Positions 22,995 to 36,700 are shown, numbered from the stretch's first letter. The stretch: 64,000 nt of DNA from Chlorocebus sabaeus (GCF_047675955.1 NC_132912.1:81988382-82052381); one strand, 5' to 3'. Notes: generated by a model from the letters alone, not told the origin. Numbers and translations: made by a program.

Positions 22995-25900
22995 TATAGG
23001 CCATTTGAATCACACATTTCTACAAACACATTCTCTGTAGTCTGCTCTGCAAACAATGATTTTCATTCTCTAACTTGAAAATATACCAATATTAAAACTC
23101 AATAAAAATATAAAAAGTAAAGTTGAACAAACTTCTAAGCAAACTGGCAACTGTGGGTGGCCCTAGCTAAAGGGAACACCCAGGCAAGATAAAAGGTCAG
23201 TGCCCAAACCTAATGACAAGTGTCTTGGGGGGCACTTAGCCAATTCTTGGCTGTCTTTGTCTAAAGGCTAAAAATAGTTTTAAAAGAGCCACCTTCAATG
23301 ATACCCACTTTCACATGGCAATAAAAGTAACAGATAAGGACATGGAGAGTCAAAAAAACATCTGGTGGCATTCAGGAAACTTCTGTGAAAAGAAATTTTT
23401 AGAATCAGATATTTTCAAAGGTCTATCAAGCAAAGTAGACAATCACCCTTTTTACCACACGAAATTCCTGCACAACTTAAAAGTCATCTGTTGAAATTTC
23501 ATTATACAACTATATTTATTACAGAAACTTCCTTGAGGAGACTTATTTTGCTCAAGACAAACTCATTATATCACACTTTGTCATGCCCCTTCATTCCAAG
23601 TCCATCAAAACACTAAACAGCCTTCACAGAATGGCCCTTCAACCTCCAGATGAATAAAAAGGGGAAAATTTCCTAAGTTAGACCTAAACTACTATTAACT
23701 CTGTTCCAGGGGGGAAAATCACTAAAGTTTAACCAGAAACCTGCACCTTTAGCAAGTTTATGATTTGAGGGAAAACAGCAGGCAAGGAGCCAGAAATGGC
23801 AAATTACATTCACTGGCACCAACAATCTTTGGACTTTTTTTACTCCAAATGTTTGTGTGCAAGAAATTCTAAATCTGAGCCTGATTTTACCTCAATTCTG
23901 ATGTATCCATTTCCCAAGCCCATAAATACCTTGGTAAAAGACCCTGATGAGCTGTTGGTTAGATCATGGTCTCAGGTGCAAATGGTGTTGAGTCCCAATC
24001 ATTAGCACTTCCTAGGAAGAAGCATCCTCATTTCATTCCCAGGATGCCAGGTCACTTGAAGGACTTTCACTGACCCCAAGCAGATAAAGCTATCAAAGGC
24101 CACAAGAGCCTATTAAAAGAGTGACAATTCACTAAAAGTCTTCTCTTCCCCCAAACACGGATTCTTCTGAGCCCAAATTTGAGAGGCTAATTCTCCCATT
24201 TAGTTTACATTCATCAGTATCAAAATATAACGTCTTTCCAAGAAGTGAGAGACTGGGGAAAAGGGTATCACTGAAGAACATTTTTCTCAATATAAAATTA
24301 GGCATTTAAAATGCTCATTTAAAAAAAAATAAGATAAATAAAATAAAATGTTCATTTTACAGACCCAGAGAAGCTGACACTTTCATTTCGCAAATACTTA
24401 CGACTTAGGTTCAATGCTAATGAATCAAAACAGGCAAGGCCCTACCCTCATTCAAATTACAACCCTGACCTGTACAATATTCAAAGCAACCTAACTGGTG
24501 AGATTAAGCCAAAGTTAAAATTCAGTTCTCCTAGCAACTTTCCCAGAGGGTTTTTCACAGTCACAATTCTACCTAAATTAAACTTATTATCAATTTAATC
24601 TAGCTATTCTCATTCTAGACAATGCACTAAAAAGTGAATCATTTCACTCCTAACCCAACACTGAAGCTGGACAGCTACTGTTAGACCTGAAGAACAAAGA
24701 GCACTTACAGGGAGACCATTAGAGAGTTGGATTAGAAGAAAAAAATATATATGAGATACGATATATCTTGACTCAAATCATTTCCTTTTCATTATATTTG
24801 GAGGTCAAAATGGTGCCTGTGAAATGAGCCAAACCATACTTTATGTCATGGTATTGCTTGACCTTTGAAGTCTGATTACACTCTGTGCTAAAATACTTCT
24901 ATTGAGTCTTTGCAATCTTAGACACTGATACACCCTCATCTTTTTTATTCCACAGTAACATGAGCACACATATAATGATTTAGCAGGTTTTTCTTAAACT
25001 GTCTTTACAATATAACTTCTGCCTGATGTTCCAAAGTTTATTCACTCGAATGTAAAAACCCTGGATTATTCCTGCCAATGAAAGCAATTGTCTTTATTTT
25101 CATGACATAGAACTCCGGGAATAAATTACTTCAATACTACTGAAACGTGGCTGGCTGAATGTGCAGGTAAAGCATTTCATATTTTAAGCTGAACAATCCA
25201 TTTTTTATGTTTATTATAATTTCTCCAATGCTTTGCCATATTTTATTTCATATTTTTGCTTCACAAGAAATACGGGATGGCAAAAGCCACTGCCAATAAA
25301 AACAGCAAAAGTTGAAACAGGTGTAAACTATTACAATCCCCCCCAAACTACACAGCAAGTCCAGTTAATGACTGAATTAAATGGGAGGGGGGAGTTTGAC
25401 TTTAAATTCTTCCTGGGGCACATGGAAACTTCTGTTTAAATATCTTTTTCATTTTGAAATGCTTTTCTCTTATAACATCTGATGCTTTATGTAGCCAACT
25501 CTAAAAACAAAAAGACTATGTTCTTCACATTTATAATACAGTATGAAACATCTTTAAACATTACCTTGATAAACAATGGGGTTTCTTCCCCTTTGGAATT
25601 TGGCAAGAAAAAACCAAGTTCAAATTATAAAAATAATTGAGATATAATTCTTCAAATCCATTAAGAATCAGGGCATTCCTCTCCATCTTTTTTTTTTAAC
25701 ACAACTCAACACATTTACAACTAAGAGGGCTGCTGTGCCTTTAGGTCACTTGAAAGATAAAAAAATCAGGTAGCCTGATTCTTGTACACAAATATTCTAC
25801 TCAAAATTTAAAACATTCCCTTATTGTATCAATTTAATCCATATGCTAAAAGAGCTATGCCGTATATTCTGTATATTAACTGCTTCCAGAAAACTGTATG

Positions 25901-26535
25901 TTAACTGTTTCCCTGACAACCCAGCAAATTCAACTTCAACTGAAAAAGGAATCAGCACAAAAGATGTAGAAGATGCATTTTCTAGATATTCCCAGAGAAA
26001 TTTTTTATGTTCATGAATTATACCTTGCACTTTGGACTGGCATGCAAAGCTCTAAGAGCCAACTGAGAAAAGAGTAGTCGTTAAGTTTATTCTTAAAGTT
26101 TCTTCCACTTAGGAATTAAAATCATAGTCATCATTAAAATTAAAATCATAGTCATCATTAAAACACTCTAACCAACTGAAGAACACTTCTAACTTTAAAT
26201 TTCAACAGTGAAAAGTGTCATCTGAATGCTGTATCTCATAAGTGTGAGAATTTTCAGACCCTATCTTTCCCCTAACTCTCTACCTAATTACCAGGCTTCA
26301 CTGTGAACAATTCAAATTCATCGGCCTGTAAAAAAGTTAAATAAATAGGTCTGTTGAGAAAAATCAAGAATAGACAAAAATAAATATAATTTTTCTCTTA
26401 ACAGTGGCTGGATTAAGGATGTCTTTCTTCTTCATTTTTAGTATTTTTTCTTAAATATTGTTTTATTTTGCAGTTAAATTCCCATGGTCAAATATGCAAC
26501 CTTAACTTGGTTTTTTAAAGTATAAAACAGAACGT
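22995..26535. other. Unassigned sequence
   Basis: About 3.5 kb without a repeat I can name, apart from a 24-bp tandem duplication near 26.1 kb. No exon-like signal recognised. Confidence 0.45.
26114..26161. repeat. Perfect 24-bp tandem duplication
   Basis: Two identical head-to-tail copies, each starting aattaaaatcatagtc and ending atcattaa. Confidence 0.97.
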
Positions 26536-26538
26536 ACA

Positions 26539-26860
26539 GGCTGGGCACAGTGGCTCACACCTGCAGTCCCAGCACTTTGGGGGCCGAGGTGGGAGGATCA
26601 CCTGAGGTCAGGAGTTTGAGACCAGCCTAGGTAACATAGTGAAACCCCATCTCTACTAAAAATAGAAAAAAAAAATTATCTGGGAGTGGTGGTGCATGTC
26701 TGTAATCCCAGCTACTTGGGAGGCTGATACAGGAGAATCTCTTGAACCTGGGAGATGGAGGTTGCAGTGAGCCAAAATCATGACCCTGTACTCCAGCCTG
26801 GGCAACAGTGTGAGATTCTGTCTCAAAAAAACAAACAAACAAACAAACAAAAACAAAAAA
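26539..26860 (+). mobile_element. Alu SINE
   Basis: Complete dimeric Alu with a (caaa)n-rich tail at about 26824-26862. Flanking aaaacagaacg / aaaacagaatg is a likely target duplication with one change. AluS/J-like. Confidence 0.93.
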
Positions 26861-26863
26861 AAA

Positions 26864-28538
26864 CAGAATGGCTTAAATTCTGTATAAAAGTCTGTACATG
26901 TACATATACAGACACAAATATAAGCAAACATGTATTTAGATATATGGATACATAGTGAATATGTCAGAAAAAAGACTGAAAGGATAAATATCAAAATATT
27001 AGTAACAGTTGTTATTTGAGTGGTAGAATTCTTCGGTCTGCTTATCATTTTTTCTTTGTATTTTTCAACATACCTTTAAATGGTTTGAATTGCTTTTTAA
27101 TTAGAAAAAATTCAGGTAAAAATTATTTTTAAGTCTTCCTTCCTGAGAATGAACCAAAGTTTCACCATTACTGGTCTGTCACAGCATTATTTTCAGCCCA
27201 CAGTGTATAAGGCAATCATTGGAAAAGTACGAAAATAAAATGTAGATACAAGCTGCCTAAGGAGACACAATGAGTAATGCAATATCAGAGATAGATAACG
27301 GACAGTCAATAACATCATACCAGGTATAGATCTTAGGCTTTAACCAACCTAGTACTTTCTAGAATGAAACACTGATTTTGTGCAGCTGTCAGTGGAGAAG
27401 TTTTAATCATTTAGGCCTATAGTAGAATCTTCGCAGCTGAAAACAGTAAAAAATTTAATATTTGGAAAACCTCTGTGAGTTATAGCCAAACTCAATAGCT
27501 AGCCAAAGAAGACAGAAATAGACACCCTTCAAAATGTGTGAACCACAAAAAGAAAAATGTATATACATACATTTCCAATCCTAGGCTGTTTAAAAACAAA
27601 ACCCACTTTCACTGAAAGGTCACATCAAATGAAACATGAAATAAAACAGAAATTTACCCCATTATAAAAGGGCTCTATGGCTCAGAATAAAAACAAAAGA
27701 GAGAGATTATCCATGGCAATTTGGGACAAGAGGATGGTCCAATAATTGAACTATCCAAGACATCCTTTGAGACTGTGTTTTAAAATTTCATTTCCCACAA
27801 CATATTTTAACAGAATAAGAATTAGATTATGATGGAGGTTAGAGGGAGGATTCCTAATCCATCTAACAGCGGGGACCACGACTGTTCCATAAGACTCTGC
27901 AGATTATACCCACTTCTCAAAATGTGGACTGCAGTTTTTTCACATGTCAAATCTTTTTCCTGCCAATATTCCAATGCCGGGAACAATCTAAGACAGTGCT
28001 GGCCCTGCCACACTCAAGGCACAACAGAAAGCAAGCAAAGGCCAGCATTCTCTCATCTAGGGGATTTTAGTTTCAGAAAGCATCTGTTGCTATCAAATGT
28101 AAGGAAATATATATTCCCAAAAATCTGAGAACAACTACCCTACTCACTGCTTTAAGCAACTTTTAACTTGAACTCTTTCGGTAACTTTTGCTAAGGGTTT
28201 ATTCAAACTTCAAATTTATTGGCCTGACAATGAAGACTTCCTGGTGGACTGATGACCCAAACATATGTCAATGGAATTTCAGTCCAATGATTAACAGAAA
28301 CGTTGGTCATGTCAAATGCCTCGCTTTCAGACGCTATTTCTTCTTATATAAGCAATCCCTGAAGCATCGTTTAGTCTGGCCTGAGGTCATAACACTATTT
28401 GAAGACTTTGGGTATTTACATAATTTCAATTTTTTTAAGGAAAACAACCCTAACTCTTTACCAAAATCTAAACAATGTTCACAGTTTAATGGAATTAGGA
28501 ATATCTAATACACCACAGTGAGATTATGCTGATCTTCC
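26864..28538. other. Unassigned sequence
   Basis: No classifiable feature. Open frames of about 100 codons at 27829-28128 and 28188-28508 have no motif or homologue I recognise. Confidence 0.4.
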
Positions 28539-28539
28539 T

Positions 28540-28858
28540 GTAGAACTACGCCATCCAGTGCGACAGCCACTGGCCACGTGTGCCTCGTGAACACTGAAAG
28601 TGTGGCTAGTCTGAATTCACATATGCTGTGGTATAAAATGCAAACAGGATTTTGAAAATGTAGTAAAAAAAGAATGTACAATTCTCAATAATGTTTTGAT
28701 TATATGTTGAAATGATGTTATTTCTATATATTGGGCTAGACAAAGAAATATTACAAGACTAATCTTACCTGTTTCATTTCACTCTTCTTAATGTGGCAAT
28801 AAAACATAAAATTATATTTGTGGTTCACACATTTCCATTGTACAGCACTGCTACAGGG
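28540..28858 (-). mobile_element. hAT-Charlie-type MITE (MER3/MER58-like)
   Basis: Terminal parts tagaactacgccatccagtg and gtacagcactgctacag and the inner gccactggccacgtgtg, attatatgttgaaatgatg and ctgtttcatttcact belong to a non-autonomous hAT family with the CTGTCCAATA-type ends. The name is uncertain. Non-coding. Confidence 0.55.
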
Positions 28859-28859
28859 A

Positions 28860-29485
28860 ATGATAACTAACTTTGCTGTTATCCAAGGGGGATTGAAAAG
28901 TTTCAAGTAGAGCACACAGCTACAGGCTATGAGGAACTGAAAACAAAGAATATTTCCAAATAGTAAGAGTCAGCAGCTTGATATCAAAGTTCTATCTGTT
29001 TTAACCTCCTGGGAACATTTTGCAGAAGGAAGGAAAAGGTTGACTGGCACTTTTAGGGATGGTGGGAAGGTTAAAAAAATTAGACCAGTTTGAATAAAAT
29101 ATGTAACATTAATAATCATTTCCTTAATATCCAGCTTTGGCCCAGCCCAAAGCCATGAAACTATTTGAGTTTATGTGGATGGTTATTTAATGGAATGAAG
29201 TTTATATTTCTTTTGTATTTGTAATAACATGGCAATGGGGCAAGCCAACTTGTTTTAAATCAGAACCAAATGTGTTCCAGGCATGTTTAAAGTTCAGGTT
29301 ATATGCACAAATCCATGACAAGGCAGTCTGTTTTGCTGTTTTCTCCACCAAAACTGGAGGCTGACGGAGAGCAAAGAAAAGACATGCCTGCTTTCATCAG
29401 GGCTGCTTATTCATCTTTATGCTAAAATACTCACTATTTTATTTATTCAAAACTTATTTAGCAACAGGGCACAGAGAGAGGAGAT
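28860..29485. other. Unassigned sequence
   Basis: No repeat or gene recognised. Confidence 0.4.
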
Positions 29486-29489
29486 AAAA

Positions 29490-29625
29490 GTCACGGAGTC
29501 AAAAAAGTCTAGGTTCAAATCTAGGTTTGCCATTTACTAGTGGCATAACTCTGGGCAAATTCTTCAGTCTCCCTCAAGTTCTGTTTTACCCCTGAAACAT
29601 GCAAAGCAGCGCCCTGTAAGCATTT
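29490..29625 (+). mobile_element. MIR SINE fragment
   Basis: The MIR core region: ctaggttcaaatctaggttt, gccatttactagtggcataa, ctgggcaaattcttcagtct. Diverged and old. Confidence 0.75.
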
Positions 29626-30595
29626 AATATGGAAGCCTTCCACTTTGACCTCTAAGGACTTATAGTCGTGTAATAAAAACGACAAGACTAAAACATTGCA
29701 GAAGAGTCACAGATGATTAAGTACAGGAATTCAAAGAATAACTACTGTAGAGACTTTTGAACTGATTATTTAATGTAGAATTTAGACATGAGGACATGGT
29801 AAAAGGGAATTCTGGGCAGAGAGAATGCTGTGAATACTCATGAATGTCTGATTCCAAAACTTCGTTTTCTTTTTTCAATGCCTCAGAGCACTTGAAATAG
29901 CACCTGTGCCTAGGAGCCAGATGGTACAGGACAGGGGAGGAAGGGGAGCTCTCCAGTGATGGTGAAAGGGAAAGGGAATCCCACAAGCAAGTAGACGCTT
30001 TCTTCACCAGGGGAAGTCCCACTCCTCAGACAGGTGTTCCCAAATAGGTGGTTTTGAGGCAGTGGAGACGGGAGGGGTGGGGAGTAGTTTTACGGTTGTT
30101 ATAGAATGGGGGAGTGACACAGACATTTAGTGTCCAGGGCCCAGAACACCCAAAAAGGAGTTGTATAATACTAGGAGTATAATACCAGCGATACCCATAG
30201 ATTGTTTCTTTTAGGAAATGTCCTTTCTTCAGTAAATGATCTTCTAAATAGTACATATCTATGCCACTGCTTCAGTGTCAGTGACTTAGACTTATTCAAG
30301 TTCCATACATTACCATGAAAACCAGGAAATTCCTCAGGGTTCAAGATTGCTCCTGGGTTCTCCACATGTCCAGTTCTAGGGCATCATATTCCAACTCAGG
30401 TCCATAGCTGATGCAATGCTCTACCTGTTATAGACTGTACTATCATAAGACAGCCATGTAGCAGTTATTTGTTATGAAATGTATCAGCAAATGAGGTCAT
30501 TCGCTTGCTGGTGAGGACCACCAGCCAACAAATCACACCAAAGCAGAAAGAGTTTTACTGCCTCACTCCAAAATATAAGCAAAAGCAAAACAAAA
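29626..30595. other. Unassigned sequence
   Basis: No classifiable repeat. The minus-strand open frames at 29717-30365 carry no motif. Confidence 0.4.
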
Positions 30596-30599
30596 TAAC

Positions 30600-30835
30600 A
30601 GAAGGAAGGGATTGAGAAGGAGATGAGGAAATGATAAAGAGAAGAAAGTGAGAGAGGCTGATGGGGAAGAGGACAGAGTGGGTAAGAGAATGGGGAGGAG
30701 GAGAAGGGGAAGGGGGACGAGAAGGACAGGAGAGAGAGAGCAAGGGAAAGAGAAGGGAGGAGAAGGAGGATACAGGAGGAGGAGGAGATGAGGAAGAACA
30801 GGCTGGGAAATGGGAAAAGAGAATAGAGGATGGGA
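30600..30835. repeat. GA-rich polypurine tract
   Basis: About 235 bp almost entirely of A and G on the plus strand (gaggaggagaaggggaaggg, gagagagagagcaaggg, aggaggaggaggagatgagg). The open frames through it are artefacts of low complexity. Confidence 0.95.
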
Positions 30836-30929
30836 TAATTTTTTACCTTACAATTGATATTGGAAAGATAAGAAAAAGTAATGCACCTATCCCAAAAGAA
30901 AAAACAGTAGCATGACAGTTTTAAAAGAG

Positions 30930-31935
30930 AAACATTTAGAGAACAAAAATATCACAATCCTATCCAAGATTTGGAACATTTTTAAAAATTCTCCCAGAAA
31001 GAACAAGACATACATAAAATAAAGGAGGAAACAGCTTTTTAAAAAATCCAAGACCAACTAACCAAATTTCCAGAAAAAGAGAACAGACTACAAAATGTGT
31101 TTTTTAATCAAAGAAATATACCAGAAAATTTCCAGAACCAAAAAACATAAGGTTCCATATTAGTAGAGTTAATTCAATTTGTAGCTGAATAAAAGAAAAT
31201 ATACACAAAGCATATCCTTCTGAAGTTTCACATTTGAAATAAAAATATCTTAAAACCTTCCAGAGAGACAAAAACAAGTCACTGGCAATTAGAATAGTGT
31301 CAGAATTCTCATTCAAGCCGTGAGATACTATATGACAATAAGTAAAGCTTTAAATTACAGGGAAAAATTATTTTCAACCCAAAATTCTTTACCTGGCTAA
31401 ACCCACAATTCAGTAGAATATGGTGAAATTTTCAGGCACGCTAAGTTGCAAGGGGAAAAAAATTACCTCCCTACCTCCCTACTACTTGGATTCCATACAT
31501 TAGTAGGGGTTGTATGTATCAAATTGAGTAAGTTAGCCAAGAAACTGAAACTTTCCCTTATACAAGAAACTGGGGTTTAAATATAGAAAAGAGTGAGGAG
31601 AAATTCCCAGGATGGGAGCAAATTCCATGATGACAGCTGTGAAGCCAGGCCAGAAGGCAAACAGTAAAGAATGAAGCAGGCCAACAGACTTCAAAGAGCA
31701 AAGTTGTCAGGGAAAAAAAAAAACTGATTATCTCAAATCTTAACCATGTGGAAAACTGTTCTGAGAGGATTAGACAGTGTAGAAAGAATTTCTGATAGGC
31801 ATAAAAACATTAAACCCAAGGGGGGGAAAAAGGACAAGGCAATTACCAACTCCAGGAAAAACAAAATTCTGACAAAAAAGGAAAAGAAATACTTGTATAT
31901 TCGTTGGCTTGTCAGGAAACAACAACATACATGAC
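30930..31935 (+). mobile_element. HAL1 / old L1-ORF1-derived LINE fragment
   Basis: The stretch cttccagagagacaaaaaca followed by attttcaacccaaaattctt matches the end of an ancient L1 ORF1 as kept in HAL1, and the downstream non-coding part continues at 32287-32640 after a Tigger insertion. Frame-broken. Confidence 0.6.
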
Positions 31936-32284
31936 AGAGAGTCAGCTCTCCATATTCCCTGGGTTCCACATCTGTGAATTCAACCAATTGTAGATCAAAA
32001 ATATTCAACAGAAAAAAAAGAAAATGAAAATTGTGTCTGTACTAAACAAATACAGCCTTTTTTGTCATTATTCTCTAAACAATATAGTATAAGAACTATT
32101 TACATATCATTTATATTGTATTAGGTATTACAAGTAATCTAGAGATTAAAGTGTACATACGATATGCATAGGTTATATCCAAATATTACCCCATTTTTAT
32201 ATCAGGGCCTTGAGCATCAGTAGGTTTTGGTATCCATAGGAGGTCCTGGAATAAATACTCCATAGATACCAAAGGACAAATATA
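31936..32284 (+). mobile_element. Tigger MITE (MER2-like) inserted in the HAL1
   Basis: Starts cagctctccatattccctgg and ends gataccaaaggacaaatata, diverged inverted termini. The interior has gtctgtactaaacaaatac and tattaggtattacaagta. A TA lies at its right end, as for Tc1/mariner targets. Confidence 0.75.
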
Positions 32285-32286
32285 AC

Positions 32287-32640
32287 ATAAGCACTGAATA
32301 CTGATTAAACTAAAACTTGTCATTAAACTTTATTGGGAAAACAGAGGAGGAAAAAAGTAGAGAACTAAATCCTTTCTACCATACAAGAATACAACTAAAG
32401 GTAACTGGCTAAAGGTAATGAATTGGGAGAATGCAATAAACATATATTTCGAAAACAAAGAATCAGTAAGAAACAGCTCAAGGAATAAAGCGTAGCTACA
32501 TCTAGGGAACAGAGTATGTTTTGTGGGGAAGGGTACTGTGTTTTCATCATAAGCCTTTTTAAACTATTTCATTTTTAAACTATGCGTATATATTACATGA
32601 CAAGTTTTAATATTCCAGGCTATTTTAGCTTAGTACTCAG
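32287..32640 (+). mobile_element. HAL1 3' portion
   Basis: Ending cctttttaaactatttcatt then tatgcgtatatattacatga, typical of HAL1/L1M 3' ends. It continues the element broken at 31935. Confidence 0.5.
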
Positions 32641-32690
32641 ACCGCAAAGAGAATACAAAGAGCAACTGTGATAATCTCGCCTAGACCATT

Positions 32691-33044
32691 TGCTCTGGTC
32701 TAAATGTTTTGCTTTCAAAGTCATATGCTGAAATGCTAACTCCCAAGGTGATGCTATTAGGAGGTGGGGCCCTTGGGAAGTCATTAGGTCATGAGGGTGG
32801 TACCCTCATAATGGAATTAGCACCCTTATAAGAGAGAACATAGGTCCCTCGTGCCTTCCACCACATGAGAACACAAATAGGAGGTACCATTTATGAACCA
32901 GAAAGCTGGGCCTCAAAGGACACTAAATCAGCCAGCACCTTGATCATGAACTTCCCAGTCTCCAGAACTGTGAGAAATAAATTTCTGTTTATAAGCTACC
33001 CAGTATATGGTATTCTTCTATAGCAGCCCAAACAGACTAAGACA
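32691..33044 (+). mobile_element. MST/MLT1-type MaLR LTR
   Basis: Starts tgctctggtctaaatg, contains ggaggtggggcccttggg, gtctccagaactgtgagaaa and ends cccaaacagactaagaca. Solo, sense orientation. Related to the LTR at 45912-46298. Confidence 0.85.
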
Positions 33045-33135
33045 CCATTCCAACTATGTTTTCTAAATACATAAAAGCATGGATGAACTAATATTCATTT
33101 AAGATTTGTAAAGATGGAAATAATGCTTTTGCTTA

Positions 33136-33440
33136 TTTATTTATTTATTTATTTTTGAAACAGAGTCTCGCTCTGTCGCCCAGGCTGGAGTGCGGTGGTG
33201 TGATCTCGGCTCGCTGCAAAAGCTCTGCCTCCTGGGTTCACGCCATTCTCCAGCCTCAGCCTCCCGAGTAGCTGGGACTACAGGCGCCTGTCACCATACC
33301 CGGCTAATTTTTTTGTATTTTTAGTAGAGACGGGGTTTCACCATGTTAGGCAGGATGGTCTTGATCTCCTGACCTCATGATCTGTCCACCTTGGCCTCCC
33401 AAAGTGCTGGGATTACAGGCGTGAGTCACCGCACCTGACC
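33136..33440 (-). mobile_element. AluY-like SINE, antisense
   Basis: Plus-strand text runs from a (ttta)n tail through gagtctcgctctgtcgccca and gatctcctgacctcatgat to gtgagtcaccgcacctgacc. gctta occurs at both ends as a possible remnant of the target duplication. Confidence 0.93.
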
Positions 33441-33444
33441 GCTT

Positions 33445-34322
33445 AATTTTTTTTGTTCATGACTTAATATAGTATTTATATTTACATTTTATTTTTAAAG
33501 ATTATGGTTAAATTTGAGTAGTCTAAATATCAAACAGACTATAAAACAACAACATTAGTTTATCACTGTGGCCCTCAGGACAGTAGTAGCAAGGCTCAGG
33601 AGTTTTACTGCCCCACCTCTCCCTAGTGGGTCTGGGCACACAATACTAGGAATATCAGACGATAATTAAGTGAACCATCCACGTGACAACAATCTGGAGG
33701 GCCCTACTGCTTTGAAGTCTTCTTGGCATTGCAGAATTAGTCAGAAAGCAGAAGCAACCAAAGGCCAAACAGATGGAAAGGCAGTGAGTAGATGATCCCC
33801 ACAGCATTCAAAATAAGAGGGGCCCCCTTGCATATAACAGAAATATAGATCTGAACTTATTTGAAGACCATTACGAAGAACTCCACAGGCCTAACTAATA
33901 CTGGCAATACTTATTAAACACTTAATTACCTATTAAGTATTAAATTACTCATTAAGTAATTACTTAAGTACCAAATGAGTAACTAGTTGCCCACTTTTCT
34001 ATTGACTTCCTTTATGATTTTAGAAATTGTACCAACAGAATGTTTTGGCCTCCCACTCCTGATAATAACTATTATGGAAGACTGGCATTTTCACTGCAAG
34101 TAGAATTCCACCTCTGTCAATGTACATTCTATACAATTTCACCCTTCCCAAAAAATTATCCTGTGAACTACCAAATGGATAATTAATCTGCATGATCCTT
34201 CCATCTTTTAACTTGCTAATACATTTAACTATACCACAAAACATATATTTTTTCATTGGACACATTGACTAACTCAAGTGTATCAACTACCATGCTCTAC
34301 AGTAGACTGACAGCATACCAAC
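33445..34322. other. Unassigned sequence
   Basis: No gene or named repeat. A partly self-complementary AT-rich patch with repeated attaag/cttaat words lies at about 33900-33985. Confidence 0.4.
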
Positions 34323-34324
34323 TT

Positions 34325-34505
34325 ACTTTAAGATACACAGAGGGAGAGGGGTGCTCATGAGAAAAATCAAATTCTTGTGCCCCACCCACAGATCCCACTG
34401 AATTTTAATCTTTGTGGGATCCCAGGAATCTGCATTTTTGCAAGCATCCCAGGTAAATTTTACACACAGGTAAGTCTCAAGCATTGTGACACCACTGGAA
34501 TCACA
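34325..34505 (+). mobile_element. MER5A-like hAT MITE
   Basis: gtgccccacccacagatccc, ggaatctgcatttttgcaag and ccaggtaaattttacacaca follow MER5A order. Ends are degraded. Confidence 0.6.
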
Positions 34506-36129
34506 TGGTGAAATCAATGCTTATTTCCAAACTCTCAGCCAAGTTGGCCTCCTATAAACCCTAACTAGTTGTGCCCATTACCATCTATCCCATATTTACC
34601 TTAACCCCAGGATTACAGAGAAATGTGAGGAAACAATTCTCTCTTTTAATTACTCTGAGGCGGGTAAGAGGTTCAAATTTGCTCTCAATGTTTAGCACAA
34701 TTCATTACAACCTAAAAGAGCTGTTTTTCAAAGTGAAATGAAGGATGGTAGAAGCAGTCACTGATAGACATTTTAACATTAAAATATTCTAAACTTGATC
34801 TATTAAATGCCTTTTGAGCCCTAAGACTGCCTCATACTGCATCTCATTAAGAGAGGCCTGAAGTGCTAAAGTAAATCAGCAGGTGTCCAGCAGAACTGGA
34901 GGATTTTCTTTACTCAAGAAGACCAAGTCTGTAATCTAGAGGTTTATGGAGTAAGTGTGGACATGCAAACAAAGGCAGAAATGGTCATCATTCAGAAGGG
35001 ATCTGGTCTATGATCCCAATGGGTCCTGTTTTAACCTTCTGTAAAATATAGTTTTGCATAATCAAGTTACTACAAATCAAAGCATTCTCATTTAGAAAGC
35101 CTAGGGAAACATTTAGGGGAGTCAGGGGAGTTCTTATTTCTTGAACTCAACAATTTGCTGCTGATAAATCACACACCTACTTTATGAAATTAAGCAGATC
35201 CCCTTCTCTCAAGACATTTAGTTTGAAAAAAGATAGATGTTTTGAGGGCTAAGCCATCAGTTTTCATCTCTAAAAAGAATCATTTGTTTTTGTTAAAGCT
35301 GGTCTAAATCTAACATCTGATTATAATTTATTCCATTAAAGTCCTTGGTTTGTGAACATGAATTCGTTTTTCATCAGTAGGCAGCAAACCACCTTTAAAT
35401 GTGGTTTTCATTTCAAACAATGCTCGAAGAGTAATTTTTAGGTAATAGTCTTTGGCCTAGGATAAAAGTTATAACATAATGTTACCTCGATTTCCTTTCA
35501 AAAAATATGTGTGCATATTTATGATGCAAACACGGTGGTCATACTCTAAGCCATAGCTTTATTCTTATTCCCAGAATTGTAACTTTGGTTAAAGAGTCAA
35601 ATTCTATCTCAATTAAAATGAATCTGCTACAATTGCATAGTGGTCCTATACGTATTTATTATCTTGAACAGTTCTATCTTCTCAGCTGCTTTTCCTACTC
35701 TGTTTACTTTGGAAAGCTTAAACTCATTTTTCTTCTTAAATTCAAGAAAGTTAAATGTTTCAGGCCTTGTTTATTCACCAGTCTCAAAATATTCAAGTCC
35801 TTCTAAAAAGGTAATAAAAGTTTATTCTAACAGTTGGCAATGCTTTATCAAGTTCTGGATCTTCATGGCTGAGACACCTATCCTGAAATATACAATGCAA
35901 ACATTCTCTAGAATATCTTTCTAATTTTGCTAAATCTGGTTAGATTAATTCAAGAAAGATTTGAAAATAAGTTATTGATCTTCGATTCAAGATACAACCC
36001 TTGAATCCATCCTTTTTTAAATGGTGTATTTTCCCAGGTAACTTTAAAGATTTTACCTCAGTTGAAGATTGTATAATTTATATAATTATAACACTGAGAT
36101 TCAGTAATATCATAAGCACCAGTAATGAT
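34506..36129. other. Unassigned sequence
   Basis: AT-rich, no named repeat or exon. Confidence 0.4.
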
Positions 36130-36700
36130 GTAGTGTTTGTACAACAGCAGGAGTGTAAATTCACGCACCCATTTTGAAGAATAACTTGGTTTATATAAAG
36201 AATTATAGTTTCCATGTACTTGACCCAGTAATTCTATTTCTAGGAGTCTACGTCTTAAAAATATAATCCAAGCAAGAAGAGAAAGAAGAAAACCTATTGC
36301 CACAAAGATGTCATCTTAGTAATACATATAATAAGCAAAAACAAGGAAAAACCAACATGGGAATTAAGAAAATTTAGATATAGGCACTTTTTCAAACATT
36401 TTAAGGTCATTTGAAAAGATGATTTGGATTTGCAAAAGTCTTTGAAGCAATAAGGAAAAATGATTATAATAAACTGCATTAAAAAATAAAATAAGGCATG
36501 ATTCTTAAGTGGATTATAAAATTACATGTGAAACATGATTATAACTATTATTCTTTAAACAAACACACAAAAACTATGAACATTCATCACAAGGTCAAAA
36601 TGTGTATGCCAGGGAAGAATATGATTATATTAAATTTTCTTTATTTTCCAAATTGTATTGGGTTATATTTTTAAAACGACTGCCTAAAAAGTATGTATAC
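36130..36700 (+). mobile_element. Old L1M 3' fragment
   Basis: ggagtgtaaattcacgca, tgacccagtaattctatttc and taggagtctacgtcttaaaa follow the 3' ORF2/3' UTR of ancient L1s; it ends in tttctttattttccaaattg. Strongly diverged. Confidence 0.55.

Noticed and set aside
28188..28508. 106-codon ORF as a host exon
   Set aside because: No splice-site pattern, motif or family that I can support.
30661..30915. Glu/Gly-rich open frame
   Set aside because: Translation of the polypurine tract, no real protein signature.
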